NCBI GenBank assembly: GCA_003993805.1
Contig: RSEF01000012.1
Location: forward strand, 9,950,727 to 10,014,726
Reading direction: 5' to 3'
DNA from: Himantopus leucocephalus
Lineage: Eukaryota > Chordata > Aves > Charadriiformes > Recurvirostridae
DNA length: 64,000 nt
Below are positions 11,801-23,800 of the stretch, one piece after another. Position numbers and translations under genes: made by a program. Position 1 is the first letter of the stretch, and each line of letters starts with the position of its first letter. A model generated the notes under the pieces. It worked only from the letters and a program-made list of their open reading frames with translations, did no database searches and was not told the origin of the DNA.

Positions 11801-14800
11801 TGAGGATGTCTCCTTGCTTTATGTCCTTGACTAATTTCATTATCACGTTCCTAATTTTTGTTCCAAGGTCACTTAGGAAAATGTTGAAGAACAGCAGATC
11901 CAAGGACAGACCTTGAGGAATTCCACTAATAGCCTCCCTCCAGCATGAGCCTCTGCTGTTTTTCATATAGCCAGTGCCTTACAGTTGCCTTACAGTTTTC
12001 CTGCTAATAGGTGTCTTTTCTTGCTTCTCTTGTAATTCTGCATGAGGCACTGTATCAGATATTTTACTGTAGTCCAGATGGATTAGATCTGCTGCATTTC
12101 TTTTGTTTAGAAAATCAGTTATCAAAGAAAAATACCAAATTAGTCTTCATTTCAGCTTATTCAATTAGTTCAGTTCAGTGACTAGTTCATTAAGAATTGA
12201 GAAACTGAGTATGAGCTGAGAAAGCGGGAAAACTTGTCCTTTTTTCTTCTAATCTGTGAATAAAAATCAGCTGTGAGAAGATGAGATCTCATTATAATGT
12301 GCTGAAGAACAGAGAGCTAGGAAGCAATTGGTTCAGCTCACCCAAATTAGTTACTTCGCTTGCTTAACAAATCTGTTTTAAATGTAAAACATGTTTTGGT
12401 AATTTCATTTTTTTTCCTTATGCCTCCGTATTTATCATGGTATTTATTGGTTGAATAAAGCCAAGTTCCAGGTGCTGTTTTCTTGCATTTTGATTGAAGT
12501 TCAATATGCATGTGAATGTACCTTGACACAAATCACAATTAAAGTCTCATCTAGGAATCAAGAAGTGTCAGTCAAACCTTCTAATATATAAAAAGGAAAT
12601 AACAAGGATATAATTGTTGAAAGAAGAGTGTAAAATGTAACCTGCCTCCCTGCTTAGCATTAAGTAGATGTTTGCTGTTAGTACATTTTAATTCTTACCT
12701 GTGACAGTCAGCCCTTCCTTATGAAAGCAAAAAATGTGACTGCAAAATGAAGTTAAAATCAATGACTTAAAAATAGATTTCCAGCCTGCTGATTTAAAAT
12801 ACGATTAATATTGGTGATGTAAATAATTTTGGTTTAAATCGGTTCCCCTGCATATAATATAGCTGCAGATCAGGAGCATTAGCGTGAAATCTTGTCTGGG
12901 TGACAATCGGATAGGAAACTGTCATTAATTTCACATGGCCAAAACTTCATGGTTTAAGTATAAGACATTCCACCTCGTCTCAAGGACGGGTGATTAACAA
13001 GGCACCCCATCCTTTCAAAGATGTAGAAAACCTCCGAGAGGGTGAACTGTCGCTGCCTCATTGAAGAGGGGTGTCCCAGACTGGGATGGCTGCTTGGCAC
13101 TGGCTCCTCCTGGATGTGAATGTTTCTCGGCATGGTTGTGGATGTTTCACAAAATGCCCTGATTTTCCTCATCAGCTGAGAGCGCAGCCCATCTGTGGGA
13201 CAGGTTACCCCAAAGGCAGGTGTGCACAGCGGGTTGGGTTGACAGAAGCAGGCTGCAAGGAGAAGACAAGCCTGGTGGGTGTCAGTCCTATCTCTGATAT
13301 GGGTTTACTGTCGTTATACAGGGACCTTATGCCTCTGCCTTGCCTCCTCGGAGGAGCCAACTGCCGATGGCCTCACGTCCACTTCCCTGCTGGAGTTTGC
13401 CATGATGTCCCACCTGGAGGCCATGAATTCCCATGAACAAAGCAGCCCAGAGGCTGCGGAGCCTGATCTTGCCCCCAGCTCTCTGCATGCTGCTCCAGGA
13501 TCAGGCTTTGCCAGCGAGGAGAATGAGGAGTCCAAGATCTTACAGCCCCCGCAGTATTTCTGGGAAGATGGGGGAGAGCTCAATGACTCCAGCCTGGACT
13601 TGGGACCGGCAACAGGTAGGTTGTTTTTACCCCATTCTTCCTCCCCGCTCTGCAGGGACTCTGGGGAGGCAGAAGGATGCAGGAATCTGTTTTTCTGCTT
13701 TGCCACAACTCTCGCTAAGAGGGCCTGAGATTAAACGTCAGCTCTATTTTCTCACCTCAGTGCCTGATGTGTCCCCAGTGAACCCTGAGCAAGCACAGGC
13801 TTTAGAAACCAAGTTACAGCTGAGCCTTTATTTCTGAGCTGCTATGACCTGGGAAAAGTATTGCCTCCACCTAGTTTGCCGTTGCCTCGTGCCCTTCTTT
13901 CTCTCTCCTTCCCCCTTTTATGCTCTCTTCTCTCTCCTTTCTTTCTGTTGGTGTCAATTAAGCACGACCTAAAGGTCTCAAGACCCTGGCTCAGAGATCA
14001 AGGCCATCTTGGGGTTTGAGTCAAAGCTGGGTTCCCCAGGCCAAATCCTGGATTCTTCCCCCTGTGACTTCAGGGGGATTTGGCCCGAGAGAAGACAGCA
14101 GCTTTTCTCCCTTGGGCAGCTGCCCTGTTGCCTGCCCTGTCCTGCCTGCTCCCTGAGGAGTCATGGCCAAAATGAGTTTTGTTAGCGTTTGAGCTCACTT
14201 CCCTGGAGTGTTTTTTGAGACCATTGAGTCCCTTCAGTGGTCTCTCCCCAAGCCCCTCATTGGCTTTGAGGCGCTCTCGGGGAGAGGGATGGGAGGGAGG
14301 AGGAGGAGCGTTGCAGGGTTTCCAGTAGCTTAGGAGATTATTTCACATGCTCTTGCTCTTAAGTGTCATGTGGGGCATGTATTAAGTGTTACCAGGGGGC
14401 CAGGCTTCGGCCTTATCCCTCCTCCCTTATCTGGTATCACTGCCTCCCTCTCAGCGGGTCTGACTGAGGTCTGCAATTAGAAAGCACAAATCTTGTTTTA
14501 TCTTCACTCTTATTTCTGTGACCTTAAAAAAGACCTGTGCTCGCACGGGGCTGAGGGCTGCTGCAGTGCTATGGCTCAGGCTGCCCACTGGGGCACGGTG
14601 TACGCTATGCGGGGCAAGGGCCATCCCGGCTTAGGTCTCCAAAGCCCTCTGCTCACTAACATTGCTGCTAAACTCATCTGGCCCTGCTTTTGGTGCCCTG
14701 CGACTCATGTGATCTCCGCGGCTCTTGCAGACCTGGCCGTGGGGAAGGTGTGCAGATGCTGCTCCGCAGCGATGCTGGGGGCGGACGGTTTGTGTTCCCC

Positions 14801-17800
14801 CCAGCGCATCCTTGGGCCGTGCTCTGGTTTAGCTGCTCTCACGCGCTGGCAGCGTGCTCAGCGGCGCTTTTATTTGTGTGCCAGCAGGCACCTGCATGTA
14901 CTCACAGATCTGGACGTGACTTGGAGAACAGCATGTGCTTGTGCATTGAGAGCGAGATGCACTGGGTACCGAACCCAGCCTCGCTTCTTGCACGTGCCTT
15001 GCCCCATTTATATGCAGAACACGCTCCCCTCTCCTTCCGTTCTTGCCTGCAGTGCTTTCCTCCATGAACAGATGTGCTCTTTCAGCTGTCCTTTATGCGT
15101 ACCCTGTCCTATCCACTGCCCAGCTAACCACTTCAGTGCTTCCGAGCACTGTTTCTTCCCCTGGCCATTGCTGTGTCCAGAGCTCATGTCTCGGTGGCAT
15201 TTCAGAACCTTGGTTAATAGAACAGTTTGAATTATTCAAGAGCTGGGAGCGCATTTCTACTTAAAATTTAATTAGAAACCTGCTGTGTGTCATTTTACAA
15301 TAAAGGATATTGTAATAGCATCCCTAAATTGGGCAGCCTTCTCCTGTCATGCAAAGCCTGTGCACGGGATGCGCACAACCAATGGTTCTTACATGCTGCA
15401 TGTGTGACAGATGCCATGTGATACCTTGTGGAACTGTGTGATGACATCTGTTAGGTTATTTTCAATGTATAAATCCATTAAACAGTTTCAAACAGCTGCT
15501 GTTTAAGAAAAAAAAAGTTCATAGTATAAGTTTTCCTTATGTGGGATTTCTGTCTGAATGACAGCGAAGTGTAGCCTGGTATAGCTGGTAGCTCTGTCCC
15601 ATATACGGATTTGAGACCCTGTATCAATCAAGGCACGGAACGGGATTGTTATACTACTGGAGAGAGAAAATTCCCTGCTATGAAAGGAGACCTGTGCTGG
15701 CTTCTTGCTCTGTTTGGTGTAAAGATACTGGGCCTGGAATTGGTGGTCTTGTTGCAGATAGGCCAGATCTGCTGAGATTTCCAAGCTGTATNTTTTTTTT
15801 TTTTTTTTTTTTTAATGTCCTTCTGAAGTCTGTGTGGGGAGGCTCCTCTGCCTTTGTGTGACTTTGAGGCTGCAAGAGATAAAAAGTAATAACAATCTGC
15901 AGCTGCTGCTATTTTTTTTTTTTTTAAGTGTACTCGAACATCCTTTAAAAATATTTCTGGAAAACATGTGGCATCTAGGGCCACCTGTTAGTCCATTAGA
16001 AAGTGAGAACAAACTCCCGCTGGCAGAGCACTGCTCAGCCTGGGGCTCTGATTCTCCTGAATAATGTGCTTTTGCTGATTTATGCTACGGAACAGTAAAT
16101 CTATATTGACATCAGTGAGCGCCAGCCTGTGGAAGGACCCTGAGATTTGTCTCATTCTGTCTGAGTGTGCACAGAAGTGCACGCTTGCATGTGTGCTAAC
16201 CCATGCACAGCTGCTACCCAGTGGAGCTGCATCTGGAAGAGATGGATTAGGTCAGGTGGGAATGTGGATGCCGTATCCTTACGGAAAGAAGCAGAGTGTG
16301 ACTCATACTTCAGCCAAGAGGCAAGTCAGTGGAGCTGTGAGCCTGTTAATTCTGCATCCCACTGCCTTCAGGCTTCCAGGGAACTGGGATGCTTCTCGGG
16401 TTGTAGTTTGGGTTCAGCTGCTTTGTTTCACCTTTGGTATCAAATTGGCCTGAGCCACAAATCAACCCTGAAGGTGGAGTGGACCTGCAGGGACTTGCAT
16501 GTGGCCCTTCTTGTCCTCCTTTCCCTTCTTACCACCTTCCCCATCTTGTTTTGCCTGGAGTCTTCCAGTCCCCCATGTTTCCTACTGTCCCACGGTATTT
16601 CCTGGGCAACAGATGCAACATCTCTTCTAACTTTAGGGGTAAAAGATGGGAGTCATTAGGGCTGCAGGTCCCTTTGAGTCCCTGATTTTTAGTGAAAGAG
16701 TTGTATGGTGGTGTATCCATCCTGGAGTGCTCCCTGGTTTGCATGTTTGTGTGTTCTCCTTTGGCTGAGTCAAAACACAGCGTCCCGTGTGTTCCCCTTC
16801 CAGTGAAGTTCCCCTAATCGTCATTTGCTGGGAAGTACGGGCTCCCGAAAATTGATGCAAAACTTGTGAATGTCTGGTGAGTGAAGGCCCTCTCCTCCCT
16901 TGCCCAACAGCTGAGCCTCCAAGGATTGGAGTGCATCATCCGGTCTTCCAGTGTGATGGTGGGCTGACATGAAGCTTGCTGCATTAGAGCCAGGGTCAGC
17001 TCTTTTAGCTCCAAGGTTGTGCCTTTGAAGACCAAGGCATGACTGTGCTGGGAGCTATCAACTCTAGTCTTACAGGTTGGTGATTTACTAGGATGGCATG
17101 TGGTGCTTTGGGGGGCAGGCAGGAATTGTAATCTTTTAATTATTCATAGTAATTAGCAGAAGGGATTCCCAGGAGAGCTAGGATGAGGGATAGCAGGAAA
17201 GGCAAGTTAGAAGGACTGTATTCAAAGAAAAATAAGTTTTCTGACCAGTTAACGGGATAAAATATCTTCTGTCCTCAACTCTTCTCTGATAGTGAGATGC
17301 ACTTCCTTTTGTGATGAATTACTTGCCTCTGGCCAGAGAGATCCCAGTGTCTCTCAGCCTTACTGAAACCTGCTGCCTCTTCATCCAGACTGACAGCAAA
17401 TCTGCAGTTCTTAATACCATCTTCAACCCAAGCATTAATGAAATGAAGCACCTGGTAAAGACTGTCTACATAAGAAGCTTAGTGCTGAGCAGCCCCCTGC
17501 CTGAGCTCAGCTCCCGGGATGCCTCTTCTTTATGCCCTGGTTTAGTGTACATTGACACGTTGGGTGATCTATCTTGGGACAAGCCATCTTGACCAAGACA
17601 TTGTTGGCAAAGGCTGACCTGTGACAAAGAGGGTTTCTCTGTGCCCAGTGTTATTCTGGTGCAGCTATCCCAGACTGACTCCGTGTCTGGGTGAGGGTGG
17701 CTTATTCTAGCCTTATTACAGCTCATACAGTGAGTGGGGAAAAAAGGCATAGGGCTATTTGGGAACAGCTGTGGTACTTGATGCCCAGGCTCTGCCTGAA

Positions 17801-20800
17801 GGAAATCCCAAGTATAATGAGACCTAACCACTTTGCTACCCCGCGTCTCTGTTTTAACTATGATATCTTTTGTCTGTGTGGACCTGTCCTGGAGTGGCAG
17901 ATAGTAACTTCTCCTAGCTCTTCTGGAAGATTAGGATATGAGCCCCAATTGGCTCAATTCCAGCACCAGTAATTGCATTTTGCCTCTTTGAACCCCCCCT
18001 GCAGTTTCAGTCGGATGGAGTATGGCTTTTTGCAGTAAGCCTCACTGCTCTGTACTGCAAAACGGTGAGCAGATACCACCTCAGACCTGGCTGCATTTTA
18101 AGCAGTGAGTAAAGTGTACCCTGTACTTCCCAAAGTTGGCAGGTGCTTTAGGATGAACGGTGCTATCAGGCTGTGTTGTGGTGGGAGCCCAGGAATGTTC
18201 TTGTCTTTATTACAGTGCCTTCTAGTTATCAGTAATTCAATCACTGGTTAACATGATCTTCCAGTTTAATCCAATAAAGACCTTATGGTCAGTTTATGTG
18301 TACTAAAAACAATGAGGGTCACCCTTTTTCTGAGCTGTCACAGTTGCTTTAAACAGCTAATAGTGGCAAATACAGGGTAGGGAGCCTTGTAGGGCAGTGA
18401 CTGAGACCAGCTCTTCTGAATGAAGGAGAAGCAGAGATGTGATGAATTAATGTCTGGCTGGGAGATTGTGCTGTGGCACAGTGCCAGATCTTGGCCCATC
18501 TGATGTTAGGGAAGTTTCGGTATTTATTTTGAAGGAAGCAGGACATTGCCAAAGTGGCAGCTCTTGCAGAGGTTTGGAGCTCATGTTCACCTCTCCCAAG
18601 ACAAATCATCTCCCCAGGTGAAGGAAATGAATCTGTGCGACCCAGACCTAGCTCTGTTGGGAGATGCAAAGGGCAGGACTTGGAGGGCTGTGCAAGATGG
18701 TTTCTTTAGAAAATAGTGCCTGAGGGTTTTTGCAAGAGAGCCTGGAAGGAAAAAGCTGGGGAGGGGGGGAGGCAAAGACAGCTGGATACTGCGATGTGAG
18801 TAATATCACTACTGATGGAAAGCATTAAGGGGTGTAGCTAAAGATGCGGTGGCAAAGAGGTGAGGTGGAGGTGTGGAATTTCATATCGGTGAACCAGACT
18901 CCCAAGGGGATGCTGTGACTGAGAAGCTCTGGGAGAGTACATTACATGGAGCTGCGGCTGCCTGCTGCACTCGTCTGGTCCATCGCTGCTAGAATGTTTG
19001 GCCAGAGATGCTGGGACAGTTTTGTGGCTACAGCGGGCAGTTCTCCTGAGCTGTACCCCTCTGTGATCAGGCTGGCTGCATCGTGGCTTGGCTGCTCTTG
19101 TTTGTGTCTGGAAGGGTTAGGTGGCACATGCGACCTCTGTGTGTGGCCACAAGTTCGTCTTGTGCTCCAACCTACTGCTGATCTTGGTAGGAGACTTACA
19201 GAGCAGACCCTGGCAGGGAAGGAACTAATGTAACTGTGTGTGCAGTTACTGCCTCTTCCCCTTCTCAGCTGCCCTTCTCTTTGGCAGTGCTCTGCTTCCT
19301 CGCTAGAATAAGATGAGCTGATAAAAGACCCTGATGAATCTGGCATTGCAACCAGCTCCATAATACCTGTCTCCTTTAACAGAAGGCCCTGCCCCACTTC
19401 TGCAGCAGAAGCTCAGGTCACCTGAGTCTGTCTGGCCTCTTTGTTCCATGGTTGCTGTTTCTCTCCACAAAAGCTGGTGGGGATGGAAGTGGATAGCACT
19501 GGCACAGGCAGATGGCAAGGCCTGTGGGTGCAGTTCTGTATGCCCAGGGCATGGGAGCCAAGTGTAGAGGGTCCGCTGAAGGTAGACAATAACCAGGTGG
19601 GCCGGGGGTTGTAGGCTCTAGAGACTACTTGCTGAAGGGGAACTGCTAGTTGAATGTTAGAAGGAGTCGCTAAAAATGGGAGATGCCCTTTGAGTTCCCT
19701 TAGGGCTGGGTGGAAGGGGAATCAAGGCAAATGCTGAGAAGACTCTTCGAATGGGGAAACTCTTAGCTCTGCGTTGCACAGATGAGTGACAGAAACCAGC
19801 TTGTCTGGAAGGAGCCTTTGGAAGATGATGTTGGGACCAGCTTACTGGCTGGGATCATACCAAAGAGATGGACAGGGTGCAAAAACTCCTTCAAATCATA
19901 GAAGAGGGATGTAAATGAAAAGAAAATATGAGTGCCTTAAGGAGACCTGATCTTGAGAAGTGGACAGATGCCCTTGGTAGTGAGACAGTAGGAAGTGATT
20001 CCAGATAGGAGCTAAGTGTCTAGCTGGAAGGTCTGGAAGGAAGGATTGACTCACCATCCCTGAACCTCTGAACCTGGAAAGTGATTGAACCCCTTTGGGA
20101 ACTGAGTTATATGGAAAGCTCCTTGTTTTAAGGAGCACAAACCATCACAACTCTGACCGAAACACCTCGAGTTGCACCGTTCTCCACACGAATCTGAGTA
20201 ACAGCCCTTGCAAGATTTGAGGGGAGTTGAGGTTATAATCAGTGGGGTCTTATGAACTAGGCAGAATAAGGATGCTTCCAGCTCAGCACGCAGGTTAGTG
20301 GAGAGACTGGTGGCAAGTGGGGATGTTAACTCAATTAGCAGTGAGTGTGAGGATTCCTGTGTCTGCTTCTGCCTTGTTGATTTGTTGGCCCAGAGAAACA
20401 GCGCGGGTTTCAGTCTTTGGCTGCCTTGTAAGACAGAAGCCTGCTGGGAGAGAGTGGGATGGGTTCTCCCTGAGCTTCCATCACCTGGGAGAGATGGCAG
20501 AGGCGGCAGTCCCTCTGGCATCCTTAGATCTTGTTGGTGGAAAGGAGACATGGCTGCACCATGCGGGGCTTTCCCCCATGGGAGCTAGCTAATCTGTGAC
20601 AGAACACCTTAAGGAAAGGTCGAATGTGTGACTTCAAAGGAGAGCTGACAGGCCAGGAGCATTTCTAGCTCCCATGGGGCAAACCTCATGCTGCTTTTTC
20701 CTGGTTTGTTTTTCTGCTGTGCCCATCTGCCAGTTCTTGCTCTCTTCCAGGTGGGAAGAGGCACAGGGAAGAGAGGAGGTGCAGAGGAGTTGAGAATAGC

Positions 20801-23800
20801 TGAGAGTGTCTTTAGGCAAAGGAGAAGGCAGATTGGATCACCGATCCTTGAAAATAACATCTCATCTGACAGGGCCTTGTTTTAAGGGGCAAAACCCTCA
20901 CTTTTCACCCACAGCATGTCAGGGCAGGCAGGGTTCCTGCTGAGGTTGGTGTTTTTGGTGCAAACCTTGAGTATCCCTCCAGCAGGAGGAGCAGCAGAGC
21001 CCTGGGAGATGCACTAAACCTTCACCATCTGTCTGAAAAGGGTCCTGACCTAATGTCCTCAATCCTGTGGTCTGTGGCTGTTCCTGCCGTTAACCCCTAC
21101 CCATCTAGCAAGGCAGTGACTGTGTCTGCAGCCGCTGGGACATGTAGCTGTTGGTAAGGGCCTTTGGGAAGACCAGTGCCAGGCAGCAGAGGGGAGATGG
21201 GTTTTTTTGTGTCTGTGCTGCTGCTGGTTGCTCTTACCAGGCTCCTTGGCCTGTGAAGGAGCATCACCAGGTAGGCTGTTGGGTAGCAGTAATCTTTTAA
21301 TCTTCAGGGTCTTTGGGTAGAGTCTCAGTCAGGATGGGTGCTCTCTGTTGAAACACAGCAGCTAAGCGGACCTTGTTTCTGCCTGTGGTGGTCAATAGAT
21401 CTCAGGGGCCTGCTTGCAGCCAGGTCTGGGAGACAGTCACCCCATCACGATCCCAAAGGTCAGCAGCTGGATCACACTCGTCTTTGGGCAGCATCTGGAG
21501 GGAGCTGCTGACAGCATGAAGGGAATGAGCTGTGGGTTAGGGAAGCCATTTGCTGGCTGAACAGGAGCATCTTTGCACCTCCTGCTCGGGGTAGAGAGAG
21601 CAGCGTGGTTCTCTGCTCAGGAGGGATGGGGAGGAGCACGCAGGAGCAGCATGGGCAGTCCTGGTTGCCAGGGAGTATCCAAGGCAATGGATGTGTTTGC
21701 TGACATGGCCCTCCCTGCCTGGGAGCTCGCACCCACTCCGACAGCAGCAAGCGATGGATTGGAGTCAGGGATGCATGGAGATTCCTTGTGTAGATCTCCT
21801 CTGTAAGGCATCCAGACAGCTCCTGCCCACTGTGCTCAGTGGAGCATCTGCTTTGGCAGGAAGGAGAGGAGATGGGGGCCTTGGGGATTTCAAACAGTCA
21901 CTTACTTAAAAGCAATAACCATAGACGGGGCAGGGTGCTCGTTTCTGACTGTGGAGGGACCCTCTTCCTTCCCTTTCTCAGTCAGAATATGTGCTGTGCT
22001 CGTCTGGGGCAGAAAGGGAGTTAATTGGGATGCGACCTCATGAAACGGAGCTCCTTGGGTACAGGCAGTTTCTCAAGAAAGATGAAGGTTGATTTATGCC
22101 TGCTGGATTTACGCCTGCCACTCTGAGCTTAACGTGTCTGATCTTACAGATACTCTCCTTATCCTGGGATCCCAGCTCCTTGCTGGGCTTTCAGAAGAAG
22201 CCACTGCCTGCTCTGAAATTACATCTGTGAGGTGCCTCTTTCTCCTTCAGCATCTACGTTTGTCTAGCAACATCACATGCATTCATGGTCAGAGCCACAA
22301 AACAACCAGGGGCTGAAGTTGGAGGGAGGGGAGTCAGATTTGGCTCCTGTTTCTGGCTTCTGTTTCTCTGCAGCAAAACTGTTCCTTTATGACATGGAAA
22401 ACTCATAATGCAGATGTTTGTGGGATGACTTTTCTGCTGTGAAGTGCTGTACAAACTGAAGTTCTGCATTTCAAAGATGCCCGGGTTGATTCAGGTTTTG
22501 GTGATATTGCCTGGGCGTGCCAGGGAGTAGGATTTGGTTTGCTGTGCTGTTGTTTCTCTTCCCTAGTATTTCCCATTTAGCTTGTGGCTGACTGCTGCTA
22601 CCACCCCCTATCTTCCTGAATCCCACGTGAAATGAATCCCTGTGTCCCAACTTGATTCCTAACACTCGTAACCTCACCTTGGAGATGCCAGGTATCAAAG
22701 CTGTTATATTGCAGGTCTCCTGGCTAGGTGAACTGTGAAAACACCTTCAGGACAGAAAGGAGTGGGGAGAATGAACATGTGAATTACCCCTAGGGAAAGT
22801 GGGTTTGCTGGGATGGAACAGGGAGCTGGGGAAATGCAGGGGATTGCACTGCACTTGTCAGATGGGATTGTTCTTTCCAGCGGCAGGCTACCTGCTCTTC
22901 TTAGAGGGCCTCTGCCATGCGACCCCATCTGGGGCTAGACACATACAGTGGGGCCAGCTCTCTGCCTTTCGGTGTTCAGTTACTCACGATGTGACGTGAC
23001 GTGAAGTCTCTTTGGTGTCTTTTTAGATTACAGCTTTCCTGCTGCGTCTCAGAAGGCTCTGCTGAAAGGGAATGGGACACAGGTGAAAGACAACTGGGAA
23101 ACAGCCACTGTGCAGCCACCAGCAGAATTTGTTGAGCCTGACTTGCACACGCCTTTCTCCAGCACACTGGAGGAAGAGGAGGGGCTGCTCCCTATAGACC
23201 ACTCAAGAGGAGGAGTGGAGAGCCTCCAGACCTCAGGGCCAGAAGTTACATCTTCTGAACCAGTGGGCCAAGAGGACTCCTTCTCTCTTCTGTTTTCCAC
23301 AGCTTCTGCCAGGCCAGGTGTTGTGACCGAGGCAGCCACAGGGGGGCAAGAAGAGGACTCTGTTCCTCCAGGCTTAGACCTTGGGAGCAGCATGGGACCA
23401 GGTCTTCTGCCTGCGTCCTCTATTTTTTCTACTACTACTGCTGTGAGGTCTCCCAGTATTTCAGAAGAGCCCTTTGAGGTGACAGCTGGGGACATGTGGG
23501 CTGTTGGGGGCGCAGATTTGGAGCTGACTGTGACTACCACAAGAGCAGAGCTTTCAGACACCACGGTGGAGGCTGGTGGGGAAGAGCACTCAGCCAGAGA
23601 GGAGTTCTTGGAGACCACGGTGGGGTGGGAGATGCTGGAGCCCACAGCGCTAACTGAAATGGAACAGACCGTGGAAGAGCCTGTGGGGACACCCTCTCCT
23701 GGAGGCAGCTCCCCAGGCACCCAGACTCCTTCTGGCAGTGAGCAGCACCCCACTTCTGCGTCTCAGTGGGACAGGGCTGACGAAGCTGCGATGGATCCCA

